From contig JAFS01000002.1 in NCBI GenBank assembly GCA_000526255.1, positions 558,001 through 622,000 on the forward strand: 64,000 nucleotides of DNA, given 5' to 3'. The notes under the pieces were generated by a model that worked only from the letters and a program-made list of their open reading frames with translations, was not told the origin of the DNA and did no database searches. How positions within the stretch are numbered: the stretch's first letter is position 1; each line of letters begins with the position of its first letter. The DNA comes from Verrucomicrobia bacterium LP2A. GTDB lineage: Bacteria; Verrucomicrobiota; Verrucomicrobiia; Methylacidiphilales; Methylacidiphilaceae. This document shows, piece by piece, positions 49,728-58,766 of this stretch. The position numbers and the translations under genes are program-made.

Positions 49728-52175
49728 TTAGCGTCGCTCCTGCAGAAGCTCTTTCTCTTTCCGGAGAACCAGCAGAGTGGTCTTGACCACCGTGTCGGGA
49801 TTCAAGGAAATGCTATCGATCCCCTGCTCGACGAGGAACTCCGCGAATTCGGGATAATCGCTCGGCGCCTGTCCGCAAATCCCGATCTTCCGCCCCTTCG
49901 CCTTGGCGGTCTGGATCACCTGCGCGATCATTCGTTTCACGGCTTCATTCCGCTCGTCGAAGATGGGTGCGACGATCTCCGAATCCCGATCCACCCCGAG
50001 GACGAGCTGGGTGAGGTCATTGGAACCGATGGAGAACCCATCAAAGATCTCGGCGAACCGTTCCGCCAGGATCACGTTGCTCGGGACCTCGCACATCATG
50101 TACACCTCGAGCCCGCGCTCCCCTCGCACCAGTCCGTTCTTCTCCATCTCTGAGAGAACCCGTCGTCCCTCCTCGACGGTTCGCACGACCGGCACCATGA
50201 GCTTGAGATTGGCCAGCCCCATCTCATCGCGCACTCGCTTGGCGGCGGCGCATTCAAGCGCAAAGCCTTCCTGGTAGCGGGGATTGTAGTATCGGGAGGC
50301 GCCCCGAAAGCCGACCATGGGATTTCGCTCCACGGGTTCGAACTGCTTTCCTCCGATCAGATTGGCGTATTCGTTGGTCTTGAAGTCCGAAAGCCGGAAG
50401 ATGACGTCCTTGGGATAAAAGGCCGCGGTGATCATCCCAATTCCCTGGGCGAGCTTCTCGATGAAAAACTCCCGCTTGTCCCCGTAACCGGCCGTCAGCC
50501 GCTCGATCTCGGCCTTCGCCTCCCGATCCTCCAGCCGATCGAAGTGAATGAGCGCCAAGGGATGGACCCGGACATAGGTGGTCAGAATGAATTCCATCCT
50601 CGCCAGCCCGACCCCATCGTTCGGAATAAAGGAGAGCGAAAATGCCTGCTCGGGATTCCCCACGTTCATCAGGATCTTGGTCTTGGGCCGCGGCAGCTCC
50701 TGCAGGTCGACGCGCTCCACCGTGAAGGGAAGCTTCCCCTCGTAGATCGTCCCGACCTCGCCCTCGGCGCAGGAAACCGTCACGGCCTGACCGTCGCGGA
50801 GGACCTCCGTGCCGTTCTCGGTGCCCACGACCGCCGGTACTCCGAGCTCCCGGCTCACGATGGCGGCATGACAGGTGCGCCCGCCCCGGTTGGTGACAAT
50901 CGCCGCGGCCCGCTTCATCACCGGCTCCCAATCGGGATCGGTCTTCTCGGTGACGAGAATCTCCCCGTCCCGAAAGTCATGAAGGAGTTGAACGCTCTGG
51001 ATCACCCGCGCCCTGCCGCTGGCCACCTTCTCACCGACGCTTCGCCCCCGGACGAGCGGCTTGCCCTGCTCCTGCAGCCGGTAGACCTCGAGAACGTTCC
51101 GATTTTTCTGGGATTGGACCGTTTCCGGCCGGGCCTGCAGGATGAAGAGCTCGCCCGTCAGCCCGTCCTTCCCCCACTCCATGTCCATCGGAGTGGGCTT
51201 CCCGCGCTTCTTGCCGTAATGCTCCTCGATGACGCACGCCCACCGGGCGAGCTGCAGGATTTCCTCATCCGAGATCGCGTACCGCCGCCGCTCTTCGGGC
51301 GGAACCGGCACGTTCTTGACGAACTTCGAGCCGCCGAGATCGTAAACCAGCTTGAACTCCTTGGAACCTATCGCCTTTTGAAGGATCGGACGAAAGCCGT
51401 CGTGCAGGGTCGGCTTGAACACGTAGTACTCATCGGGGTTGATCGCCCCTTGGACCACGTTTTCGCCGAGTCCGTAGGAGGCATTGATCAGCACCGCGTT
51501 CGAAAATCCGCTCTCGGTGTCGATCGAAAACATGATTCCCGAGGCCGCCAGATCGGATCGGACCATTTTCTGGATCCCGATCGACAGCGCGATCCGAAGA
51601 TGATCGAACCCCTTGTCGATCCGGTAGGAGATGGCCCGATCGGTAAAGAGGGAGGCGAAGCAGCGCTTGCAAGCGACCAGCAGCTGGTCCTCCCCCTGGA
51701 TATTCAGATAGGTCTCCTGCTGGCCCGCGAAGCTCGCCGTCGGAAGGTCTTCGGCGGTGGCGCTACTGCGGACGGCGACGTCCGCTCGCTGCCCGCCATT
51801 CCCATCGAGCTTCCGATAGGCCTCCCGGATCGCCTCGGCCAAGTCCGCCGGCATTTCCGCGGAAAGGATCGCCTGCCGCGCCTGCTTGCCCCGCCTGCGC
51901 AGGTCGTCCAAGTCGCGGCTGTTCACCTCCCGGAGGATTTCCTTGAGCTGCTGGTCGAGCTCCGCCTTTTGCAGGAAGTAGCGGTAGGCTTCCGCCGTGG
52001 TCGCAAAGCCGTTGGGAACCTTCACCCCTTGAGCCGAAAGCTCTCGGAACATCTCCCCGAGCGAGGCGTTTTTTCCGCCGACGCTCGGCACGTCTTCAAT
52101 GCCGATCTCCGAAAACCAGCGGATGAAGGAATCTTGGGCGGCGGGCGTCTTGGGAGAGGATGGATCGGCTTTCAT
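49728..52175 (-). CDS. ppsA: Phosphoenolpyruvate synthase PpsA
   Basis: 815 residues. Makes PEP from pyruvate and ATP, for gluconeogenesis. N-terminal ATP-grasp-like domain with SVGGKNASLGEMFREL (about 31-46) and VRSSATAEDLPTASFAGQQE, the phospho-His swivelling domain with TNRGGRTCHAAIVSRELGVP (His near 430), and the C-terminal PEP-binding barrel ending in GICGQAPSDYPEFAEFL. Complete. Followed directly by the acyl-CoA synthetase/GNAT gene and divergent from the Aas-like gene over 193 bases that show no clear operator. Confidence 0.96.
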   Translation of the reverse strand: MKADPSSPKTPAAQDSFIRWFSEIGIEDVPSVGGKNASLGEMFRELSAQGVKVPNGFATTAEAYRYFLQKAELDQQLKEILREVNSRDLDDLRRRGKQARQAILSAEMPADLAEAIREAYRKLDGNGGQRADVAVRSSATAEDLPTASFAGQQETYLNIQGEDQLLVACKRCFASLFTDRAISYRIDKGFDHLRIALSIGIQKMVRSDLAASGIMFSIDTESGFSNAVLINASYGLGENVVQGAINPDEYYVFKPTLHDGFRPILQKAIGSKEFKLVYDLGGSKFVKNVPVPPEERRRYAISDEEILQLARWACVIEEHYGKKRGKPTPMDMEWGKDGLTGELFILQARPETVQSQKNRNVLEVYRLQEQGKPLVRGRSVGEKVASGRARVIQSVQLLHDFRDGEILVTEKTDPDWEPVMKRAAAIVTNRGGRTCHAAIVSRELGVPAVVGTENGTEVLRDGQAVTVSCAEGEVGTIYEGKLPFTVERVDLQELPRPKTKILMNVGNPEQAFSLSFIPNDGVGLARMEFILTTYVRVHPLALIHFDRLEDREAKAEIERLTAGYGDKREFFIEKLAQGIGMITAAFYPKDVIFRLSDFKTNEYANLIGGKQFEPVERNPMVGFRGASRYYNPRYQEGFALECAAAKRVRDEMGLANLKLMVPVVRTVEEGRRVLSEMEKNGLVRGERGLEVYMMCEVPSNVILAERFAEIFDGFSIGSNDLTQLVLGVDRDSEIVAPIFDERNEAVKRMIAQVIQTAKAKGRKIGICGQAPSDYPEFAEFLVEQGIDSISLNPDTVVKTTLLVLRKEKELLQERR

Positions 52176-52368
52176 GGGAATCTCCTTTTGGTGCGAAGAA
52201 TGGATTTACGAGGTGCGAGGAACGCAAGGAGTCTTCCCCGCGTCCCCCGCGATTCTACCGCCGGGCCTTCCGCAGCGGCAAGCTTTGCCCCGGGCACCCG
52301 GTTTTTTAGCTCGTGAGCGGACGTCTCCCTTCCTTATCGTTCTTTCCTGGGGAAGAGAGACGCCGGCC

Positions 52369-54543
52369 ATGGCCATCGAGAAGGCGCAAAACTCCAGGCT
52401 GGCGTCCGTCGCGCAGTCGATCGCCAGGATTCTGGCCCGCTTCCTCTTCCATGTGGAGGTCCGCGGCTCCTCGGAGTTGCCCTCCCGGGCCATTTACGTC
52501 GCGAACCACCTCTCTCTGATTGATGCTCCCATCCTCTTTCTTTTCCTCCCGGTTCGGCCGGTGTTCGTGGTCTACGCGGGGCTTCTCCTCAACCCCTTTT
52601 ACCGGTGGGTCATCGGTCAAGCCGACCGCTTTCTCATCGACGGAGGCCGTCCGTTCGCCTTCAAAGAACTCTTCGGCGTTCTCCGCCGCGGCCATTCGGT
52701 TCTGATCTTTCCCGAGGGGCGCATGTCCCTTACGGGAAGCCTGATGAAGATTCAGGAGGGCGCTGCGTTCCTCGCTCTCCGCAGTGGAGCTCCCGTTGTT
52801 CCGCTGATCTTGCGGGGGACCGATCGCTTTCTTTGGGGCAGTCCCGCTCCGATCGCCAAAAGGCTCTTTCCGAAAGTCTCGATTACGGTAGGCCGCCCCG
52901 TCCCGATCGAGGCTCGGGCCGGCGTCGGCCGTCGAAAAGCGCGTCGGCTCGCCTTCCTCCGCCTGCAGGAGATCATGGAGGCAGGCTTCTTCCAAAGCAC
53001 AGAGCTTCTTCCTCTCTTCGAGGGGGTGCAACGGGCGGCGCGCCTTTCCGGGTTTTCCCGGATCGCCCTCGAGGATCCGATCGTGGGCTCCTGCTCCTAT
53101 GACCGCCTCCTGACCCTATCCGCCCTGCTCGGCCGTTCCCTCGGCCGGCGCAGCAAGCCGGGAGAGAGGATCGGGATTCTGCTTCCCACGAGCGTCGCCG
53201 GAGTGGCGACGGTTCTCGGGCTCTGCATGCGGCGGAGAGTGGCCACCCTGCTGAACCCGGCCACCGGGCCAGCCGGCCTTCGACACGCGGTAGCCATCGC
53301 GTCCCTGCGCCTGGTGGTGACCAGCCGGCGGATGCTCGCCGAGCGCGCACTTGCCGGAGTAGGTGAAGACCTTTCGGCCATCCCCGGACTCTCGCTCCTC
53401 TTCCTCGAAGATCTGCAGGAAGAGATTCGACTCCCGGAAGCCCTTTTGGCTCGGCTCGAAAGCCGCGTCTCTCCAGCCGGGACGAACAGGCCTCTGCTCG
53501 ACGAGCCGGCGGTGATCCTGTTTACCTCCGGCTCCGAAGGCCCGTCCAAGGGAGTTCTGCTCAGCCACCGAGCTCTGGCAGGCAATGCCGCCCAATCTCT
53601 CGCCGTCGCGGGGGTAGGCGCTGGCGACAAGCTCTTCTCCCCGCTGCCCCTCTTTCATGCCTTTGGGCTCACCGTGGGAGCGCTCGTGCCTCTTCTCGGA
53701 GGCTTCCCCAGCTTCCTCTACCCTTGGGTTCTCCGCTCCCACGCCATCCCGCAGGCCTGCTATGCTTCCGATGCGACGATTCTCCTCGGCACGAACACCC
53801 TTCTCTCCTACTGGGGCCGGTATGCAGCCCCCTTCGACTTCGCGCGGATCCGCATGGTCATTGCGGGAGCGGAGGTGCTGCGCCCCGAAATACGGCGATT
53901 CTGGTCGGAGGAGCTGGGCTTGCGGCTTCTCGAAGGCTATGGGGTGACCGAAGCCGCTCCCATGGTCGCCGGCAACACGGTCGCCCTCTCGAAAATCGGC
54001 ACCGTCGGGCGGCTGCTTCCCGGAATCGAAGCTCGCTTGGTCCCGGTTGCGGAGATCACCGAAGGCCAGGAACTCTGGATCCGGGGCCCGAACTTGATGA
54101 CCGGCTATCTCCCGGGGGGAATCACCGGGAACGGCATCCGGGAAGGCTGGTATGCCACAGGCGATCTGGTCGAGCGAGATGACGAGGGCTTCCTGCGGAT
54201 CGTCGGCCGGGTGCGTCGCTTTGCCAAGATCGCGGGCGAAATGATCTCTCTCGACCTCTCCGAAGAGCTCGCGCGGAAGATCGCTCCGCAATCGACCCAC
54301 GCGGCGGTCGCTCTCTCGTCTCCGGAGCGCGGGGAGGAAATCCTCCTGGTTACGACCGATCCCTCGCTTACGCTCGCCGATCTGCGGCAAGCTGCGGACC
54401 GGCAGGGGGCGCCGCATCTCGCTCTCCCCTCCCGGCTTCTCCGCCGGAATGCCCTGCCCCGTCTTCCCAACCAAAAGATCGATTACCCCGCCTTGAGCTC
54501 CTGGTTGAAGGAAGCCCTCGCCTCAGGCCCGGGGCGTTCCTGA
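52369..54543 (+). CDS. aas: Bifunctional acyltransferase/acyl-ACP synthetase (Aas-like)
   Basis: 724 residues, close to E. coli Aas (719) with the same domain order. N-terminal PlsC-type acyltransferase with NHLSLIDAP (His47, Asp52) and LIFPEGRMSLTGS (112-124). C-terminal adenylate-forming domain with LFTSGSEGPSKGVLLSHRAL, EGYGVTEAAPMVAGN and GWYATGDLVERDDEGFLRIV. It would reacylate lysophospholipids using fatty acids loaded on ACP, at the inner membrane. The frame is open to 52099, but ATG 52369 is the natural start by comparison. An LplT transporter, which usually accompanies Aas in enterics, is absent. Confidence 0.9.
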   Translation: MAIEKAQNSRLASVAQSIARILARFLFHVEVRGSSELPSRAIYVANHLSLIDAPILFLFLPVRPVFVVYAGLLLNPFYRWVIGQADRFLIDGGRPFAFKELFGVLRRGHSVLIFPEGRMSLTGSLMKIQEGAAFLALRSGAPVVPLILRGTDRFLWGSPAPIAKRLFPKVSITVGRPVPIEARAGVGRRKARRLAFLRLQEIMEAGFFQSTELLPLFEGVQRAARLSGFSRIALEDPIVGSCSYDRLLTLSALLGRSLGRRSKPGERIGILLPTSVAGVATVLGLCMRRRVATLLNPATGPAGLRHAVAIASLRLVVTSRRMLAERALAGVGEDLSAIPGLSLLFLEDLQEEIRLPEALLARLESRVSPAGTNRPLLDEPAVILFTSGSEGPSKGVLLSHRALAGNAAQSLAVAGVGAGDKLFSPLPLFHAFGLTVGALVPLLGGFPSFLYPWVLRSHAIPQACYASDATILLGTNTLLSYWGRYAAPFDFARIRMVIAGAEVLRPEIRRFWSEELGLRLLEGYGVTEAAPMVAGNTVALSKIGTVGRLLPGIEARLVPVAEITEGQELWIRGPNLMTGYLPGGITGNGIREGWYATGDLVERDDEGFLRIVGRVRRFAKIAGEMISLDLSEELARKIAPQSTHAAVALSSPERGEEILLVTTDPSLTLADLRQAADRQGAPHLALPSRLLRRNALPRLPNQKIDYPALSSWLKEALASGPGRS

Positions 54544-54670
54544 GACGGATCGACCGCCCGCGTCCGGTTGTGCCCCATTTCCCCACGGGTGGATTGCAGA
54601 AGCTCCGTCCCGCCCTCGACTCTTAAGAAACCAGCTCCCGGACCGACGCCACTCCCAAAACCAACTCCCG

Positions 54671-55309
54671 TCAACGCTCGCGCCGCAGGCTGTGCTCCAC
54701 GAGCCCCTCGACCGCGCTATACTCCTTCGGCTCGAGGTTCTGCCACCTGGCTAGCTCCATCCCGTACCGATCGTAGACCGTCGCCCGGAGCCGCCCCCGA
54801 TCGGCCCGCCAGCCGAGGCTGCGGACCGTCCGTCCGTTAAAATCCGGAATGGCGCAGACGAAGGGATGCCAGCCGGGATGCCTCGCATCCTTCGCGCTCA
54901 ACATCTGCATCCGGGCTGCCTCTCGCCGAAGATCCTCCTGCATCCGGCGCGACACATACCCCGGCATCCAGGCGGCGACCGAGCCGTGCAAATCGACCAG
55001 CACGATCAGCCGAAAGCCCGGCGTCGTCTGAAAATGGTCAAGCGTCCCGGCTGCGCGCCGCGTGGCCTGCTGCGTCTTCTCGGTGGAGCTCAGCACGACC
55101 GTCACATAGCCGGGGGCATTGAGCACCACCTCTCGGCCGAAGGCATCCCGCGCCGCGATCGGGACGCTCGCCCGCGGAGCGGAAGCACCGATCCCCCATT
55201 CCGAGGAGAGGAGAAGGCAGGCGAGGATGAGCGCCCCTCCAGTTCGGGAGAGGAGCCCCCGGAGTCGAAGCCGCCCGCTTGGCCGGATGGCCCGACATTG
55301 GCCGCGCAT
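54671..55309 (-). CDS. Exported or anchored protein of unknown function
   Basis: 212 residues. Basic N-terminus then a hydrophobic segment (about 20-36, TGGALILACLLLSSEWG), so secreted or membrane-anchored. The body has a beta strand APGYVTVVLSSTEKTQQATR followed by LIVLVDLHGSVAAWMPGYV and a C-terminal YDRYGMELARWQ; the layout vaguely recalls thioredoxin-like or YtfJ-type proteins, but there is no CxxC. Unknown family. It stands alone between the Aas-like gene (tail to tail) and the beta-barrel gene's terminator. Confidence 0.65.
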   Translation of the reverse strand: MRGQCRAIRPSGRLRLRGLLSRTGGALILACLLLSSEWGIGASAPRASVPIAARDAFGREVVLNAPGYVTVVLSSTEKTQQATRRAAGTLDHFQTTPGFRLIVLVDLHGSVAAWMPGYVSRRMQEDLRREAARMQMLSAKDARHPGWHPFVCAIPDFNGRTVRSLGWRADRGRLRATVYDRYGMELARWQNLEPKEYSAVEGLVEHSLRRER

Positions 55310-55433
55310 TGCGCTAACCTAAACGGAGCCGCCTGGGGAGCGCAAGCACCGAGAACGCGGCCGCTCCCCCTTCAGCCCTTCGTCCACGCACCAGCTTACG
55401 AGGAAAATGGCCTGGGATACCGGAGCAAGCAGA

Positions 55434-55468
55434 GAGGGCGGCGAGCCCTTTTGAGACCCGTCGCCCTC
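55434..55468 (-). terminator. Stable hairpin downstream of the beta-barrel gene
   Basis: A 14-base stem with one mismatch and two wobble pairs (arms start GAGGGCG and end CGCCCTC), closed by a 7-base loop. It lies about 50 bases beyond the stop of the outer-membrane protein gene. There is no long T run after it, so it may protect or define the 3' end rather than act as a classical terminator. The gap 55310-55519 holds nothing else I recognise. Confidence 0.5.
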
Positions 55469-55519
55469 TTCCCGCCACCACCCCACCGGGCGATAGCTTG
55501 TAACTCTTGCGAGCGTCCT

Positions 55520-56329
55520 TTAGAACGCGTAACCGATATTCATCATGACGACAGGCTCGTAGAGGTAGGAGCTACCGGTCGTCAGGTTCGTCGTCGTGGC
55601 ACCTCGGCTAAAGCCATTCATATCGCCCATGAAGATGAACAGGGCCTCCGCACCGATGAACCAGTGGCTGTTCGGAATGAAGTAGCGCATGCCGACGGCA
55701 GGCGAGAACCAGTAGCCGAAGACGTTCCCCATGTTGCCACCGACCCCGACGCTATTAGTAGCACTGACGTTGCCGAGCGCGCCGCCGCCGTAGAACCCGA
55801 CGAAGGGCTCGAAGGACTTGGCGATCCGGTAGCCGAGCGTTCCACCCATGCCGAGCAGGCCAACGTTGAGACTCGCGCTGCTCGCGCCCAGGCCACCGGA
55901 AGCACCCATAAAGGCACCGGAATAGAGCCCGATCGCCTCTGCGCTGAAGCTCAGGTTGCCCCACTTGTCGGGATCATGCCAGTAGTAGCCGCCCTGCAGG
56001 CCGCCAGTAAAGACCTGGCTCGCATTGACTCCTCCCTGGGGGCCACCAACCCCACCCGTGACGTTCTGAGCCCCATCGGTCTGCGGCCAGCCCATGCCTG
56101 CGGCGCCTGCCATGAACCAGGCTCCGGACTTGTGCTCTTCCTTCGGAGCCTCCTTCATCTGCTCCTTGGCCGCCTCGTAGGCCTCCTTGTGGCCCTGGGG
56201 CACGGTCACTCCGTCTTCCTCGTTCTCCTGGGTAGCGGCCGTTCCCGCACGCAGCGGCAGAGCCCCCAGCGTCAACAAGCAACTCACCCCGGCGAGCAGG
56301 GCCGTTGCTTTCCATGTTCGTCGCTTCAT
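55520..56329 (-). CDS. Outer-membrane beta-barrel protein
   Basis: 269 residues from ATG 56329, which has a perfect AAGGAGG ribosome site; this and its own promoter suggest high expression. Signal peptide 1-29 (ATALLAGVSCLLTLGALPLRAG). A short charged helix follows (about 38-66, HKEAYEAAKEQMKEAPKEEH), then alternating Gly/aromatic strands to the end, finishing in MNIGYAF with terminal Phe, the BamA recognition pattern. About eight strands are likely. Many Gly, Asn and Ser give it a composition unlike its neighbours. Resembles small OmpW/OmpA-like barrels; ligand or function unknown. Confidence 0.82.
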   Translation of the reverse strand: MKRRTWKATALLAGVSCLLTLGALPLRAGTAATQENEEDGVTVPQGHKEAYEAAKEQMKEAPKEEHKSGAWFMAGAAGMGWPQTDGAQNVTGGVGGPQGGVNASQVFTGGLQGGYYWHDPDKWGNLSFSAEAIGLYSGAFMGASGGLGASSASLNVGLLGMGGTLGYRIAKSFEPFVGFYGGGALGNVSATNSVGVGGNMGNVFGYWFSPAVGMRYFIPNSHWFIGAEALFIFMGDMNGFSRGATTTNLTTGSSYLYEPVVMMNIGYAF

Positions 56330-56404
56330 TTCTTTCCTCCTTCGTTCCCTCATTCTTCGATTCGTCCGCCGGCTCTTTCCACCTGCGGCTCCGCATCGGT
56401 GATG

Positions 56405-56428
56405 CTCAATAGCCTCCGAGCGATTGAG
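56405..56428 (-). promoter_or_regulatory. Inverted repeat in the leader of the beta-barrel gene
   Basis: Arms CTCAAT (56405-56410) and ATTGAG (56423-56428) flank 12 bases and lie just downstream of the predicted start point, about 75 bases before the ATG. It could be an operator or a leader hairpin affecting mRNA stability. Confidence 0.3.
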
Positions 56429-56435
56429 TGATACG

Positions 56436-56464
56436 ATTCTATTTTCTTCGACCGCCGTCAACAA
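56436..56464 (-). promoter_or_regulatory. Sigma-70-type promoter of the beta-barrel gene
   Basis: Minus strand: TTGTTG (56464-56459), a 17-base spacer and TAGAAT (56441-56436). The leader is about 100 bases. The surrounding DNA is locally AT-rich against a GC-rich background, which supports it. The remaining part of the 309-base gap up to opgH (56465-56638) shows no gene. Confidence 0.55.
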
Positions 56465-56638
56465 CAATTTTGCTCAGCCCTTCCCGCGCCCAGCGATGGC
56501 CCAGGGTTCCGCGACCCCCGTCGTGTCGTTGCCGCCCTAAGGTTTCTCCTCACTCCCTTCCCTATTACCGGAGGAGCCACTCGTTGGCAAATCCGGAAGG
56601 GCACCCGTGGGGCGAAGCCAGGGTTTGCTTGCGCCATC

Positions 56639-58759
56639 TTAACAAGAAGAAGATCGGCTCCCGTCCGCTCGGGCAGGCGGCGGAACAAAGGCCGATTCCC
56701 AGGCCGGGTGAAGCTGGCTTTGTGGCTGCGTCCAGAGGCGGGCGTGCAAGGATCGGACGGAAGCCGGGTCGGAAAGGAGGGCGGCGAGCTCGCGAGGAGC
56801 CAGTGCCCCCGGGCCTTCTTCCAAGAGACGCCTCTCCAAGGGCCGCAGGGCCTCCCTCGTCCGCTCGGACCGTTTCCCCCTCTTCCCCAGGAGCGCCAGG
56901 TGGAGGGCATTGGCGAGGGGATCGGCCATGAGGGAGAGGAGTGCTTGGACATTTTCTCTCCCCTCCTTGTCCCCCAGCAGATCGAGCCCGGCGAGCTCGG
57001 CGGGCGGAGTCGTCTCCTCCGGTGTGAGGAAGAGGCCCGCCTTCCGGGCAAGGTCCCCGAGGCGGGAGCCGCTGGTGAGCCACGCCAAGGGGACCGCACA
57101 GAGCCAGGCGAAAAGAATGGGAAAGAGCGGCCAGAAGAAGAAGGGCATCCCCCAGCTGACGAGCCCGAGCGCGAGCCCTCCGGTCAAGCTGATGGCGCCG
57201 TAGTCTCGCGCCACCGCTCGGAGCGGCAGAGCCTCCGCCTCGCCCCGGCTCTGGGTCCGCCACGGGATCTGCCGCCCGAGGCTCGCAAGGAGGACGAACC
57301 GGCTGTAAAAGAGCATCAGGACGGGAGCGAGCAGTGCGGAGAAGCAGAGCTCCAGGAAGGCACTGGCGGTCAGGCGCAGGAATCCGCCAAAGCGTTTCCT
57401 TTGGAAGAGCCCGCGGATCAGCCCGAAGAGCTTGGGTAAGAAAAGGAGAAGAAGGGTAAGTCCCAGGAGCTCGGCGGTCGCCCGGTCGGCAAGGCTGCCG
57501 GAGCGGCGCACGAGCGCGCCCAAGGCGGCGAAGCGCTCCACGTCGTAGGCCTCCCAGGTCGTCAGCCCGAGAAAGAGGAGCCAGAGCGGGGAGCTCAGGT
57601 AGGAAAGGAGCCCCACATAGACGTGGATCCGGCTCGAGAAGCGGAGTCCGGGGGCAAAGAGGAACCAGAAGTGCTGGAGATTCCCCTGGCACCAGCGCCG
57701 ATCCCGCCCCAGGCTTTCGGTCAGGTGGGGGGGGCCTTCCTCGTACGAACCCTCCTGGGCATAGGCGAGCCAGGCCTGGTAGCCCGCCTTCCGCATCAGG
57801 GCGGTCTCCACGGTGTCGTGGCTCATGATGTGAAGCCGCAGCCTCCCGGGCCCGGGAAGATCGGGAAGCGCGCACGAGGCGATGAAGGGAGCCAGCCGGA
57901 GGATGGCATTATGGCCCCAGTAGGGTCCGCTTGCGAAGTGCCAGTAGTGGGAGCCCGCGGCGAAGAGCGGCCCCATGAGGGATGCCGAAAACTGCTGGAT
58001 TCTCCGGAAGAGGGTCCGCCCATGCACCAGCCTGGGCACGGTCTGGATGATCCCCGCCTTGGGATTGGCCTCCATCGCCTCGACCATCCAAGCCAAGAGC
58101 TTTCCAGAAAGAACGCTGTCCGCGTCGAGAACGACCATATACCGGTACTGGCTCCCCCATCGCCGACAGAAGTCAGCGATGTTGCCGCTCTTCCCGTGGG
58201 TCGAGAGCCGCCGCTTCCGATAGAAGATCCTCCCGAAGGCATCCTCCTCCTTGCAGAGGGAGAACCATGCCTGTTCCTCGGCGGCCCAGATTTCCGGGCT
58301 CCTCGAGTCGCTCAGCACGAAGAAGTCAAAGCCCCCGCCTCGGCCGCTGGCGGCCAGCGAGCGCCACATATTCCGGATGGCGCCGAAGACGCGGGCGACC
58401 GGCTCGTTGCAGATCGGCATCACGATCGCCGTAGCCGGCAAGGCCAGCTCGCCTCCGGCGGATCCTCCACCCAAGAGCCGGGAGGGCTCGTAGGCGTCCC
58501 CGCCTCTCGCCCACTCGAGAAAGCCAAAGAGGGCCAGGCAGCCGCCGAAGACGACCTGCGCAAAGAGGAAGACGAAGAGCCCCAGCAGGAGAAGACGCCG
58601 GACGCCGAAGCCGGGCGCTCCCAGGGCTTCGAGCATGAGCCAGGTGCCGACGCCGACCAGCAGGAGGAAGAGTCCGAAGAAGAGGGAGCGTCGGACGGGC
58701 AGGACATCCCGGGGAACGAGCATGGCCGGGGAGGAGGAATCGTCGGGATGGCCATTCAT
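56639..58759 (-). CDS. opgH: Glucans biosynthesis glucosyltransferase H
   Basis: 706 residues, shorter than E. coli OpgH (847), mainly at the N-terminus. Inner-membrane GT2 enzyme that makes the beta-1,2-glucan backbone of periplasmic glucans. Two N-terminal transmembrane segments (about 22-42 and 50-75), catalytic domain with ATAIVMPICNEPVARVFGAI, VVLDADSVLSG (DxD), MSHDTVETALMRKAGY and RDRRWCQGNLQH, then several C-terminal membrane spans. ATG 58759 is 7 bases after the preceding stop; ATG 58723 (MLVPRDVLPVRR) is possible. Last gene of an opgG-unknown-opgH operon. Confidence 0.9.
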   Translation of the reverse strand: MNGHPDDSSSPAMLVPRDVLPVRRSLFFGLFLLLVGVGTWLMLEALGAPGFGVRRLLLLGLFVFLFAQVVFGGCLALFGFLEWARGGDAYEPSRLLGGGSAGGELALPATAIVMPICNEPVARVFGAIRNMWRSLAASGRGGGFDFFVLSDSRSPEIWAAEEQAWFSLCKEEDAFGRIFYRKRRLSTHGKSGNIADFCRRWGSQYRYMVVLDADSVLSGKLLAWMVEAMEANPKAGIIQTVPRLVHGRTLFRRIQQFSASLMGPLFAAGSHYWHFASGPYWGHNAILRLAPFIASCALPDLPGPGRLRLHIMSHDTVETALMRKAGYQAWLAYAQEGSYEEGPPHLTESLGRDRRWCQGNLQHFWFLFAPGLRFSSRIHVYVGLLSYLSSPLWLLFLGLTTWEAYDVERFAALGALVRRSGSLADRATAELLGLTLLLLFLPKLFGLIRGLFQRKRFGGFLRLTASAFLELCFSALLAPVLMLFYSRFVLLASLGRQIPWRTQSRGEAEALPLRAVARDYGAISLTGGLALGLVSWGMPFFFWPLFPILFAWLCAVPLAWLTSGSRLGDLARKAGLFLTPEETTPPAELAGLDLLGDKEGRENVQALLSLMADPLANALHLALLGKRGKRSERTREALRPLERRLLEEGPGALAPRELAALLSDPASVRSLHARLWTQPQSQLHPAWESAFVPPPARADGSRSSSC

Positions 58760-58766
58760 GGGGAAA

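Noticed and set aside
52240-52320. CCGGGCACCCGG followed by TTTTTT (about 52295-52315) as an intrinsic terminator
   Set aside because: Stem is too short for a stable terminator, and it lies between divergent genes where no transcript is expected to end.
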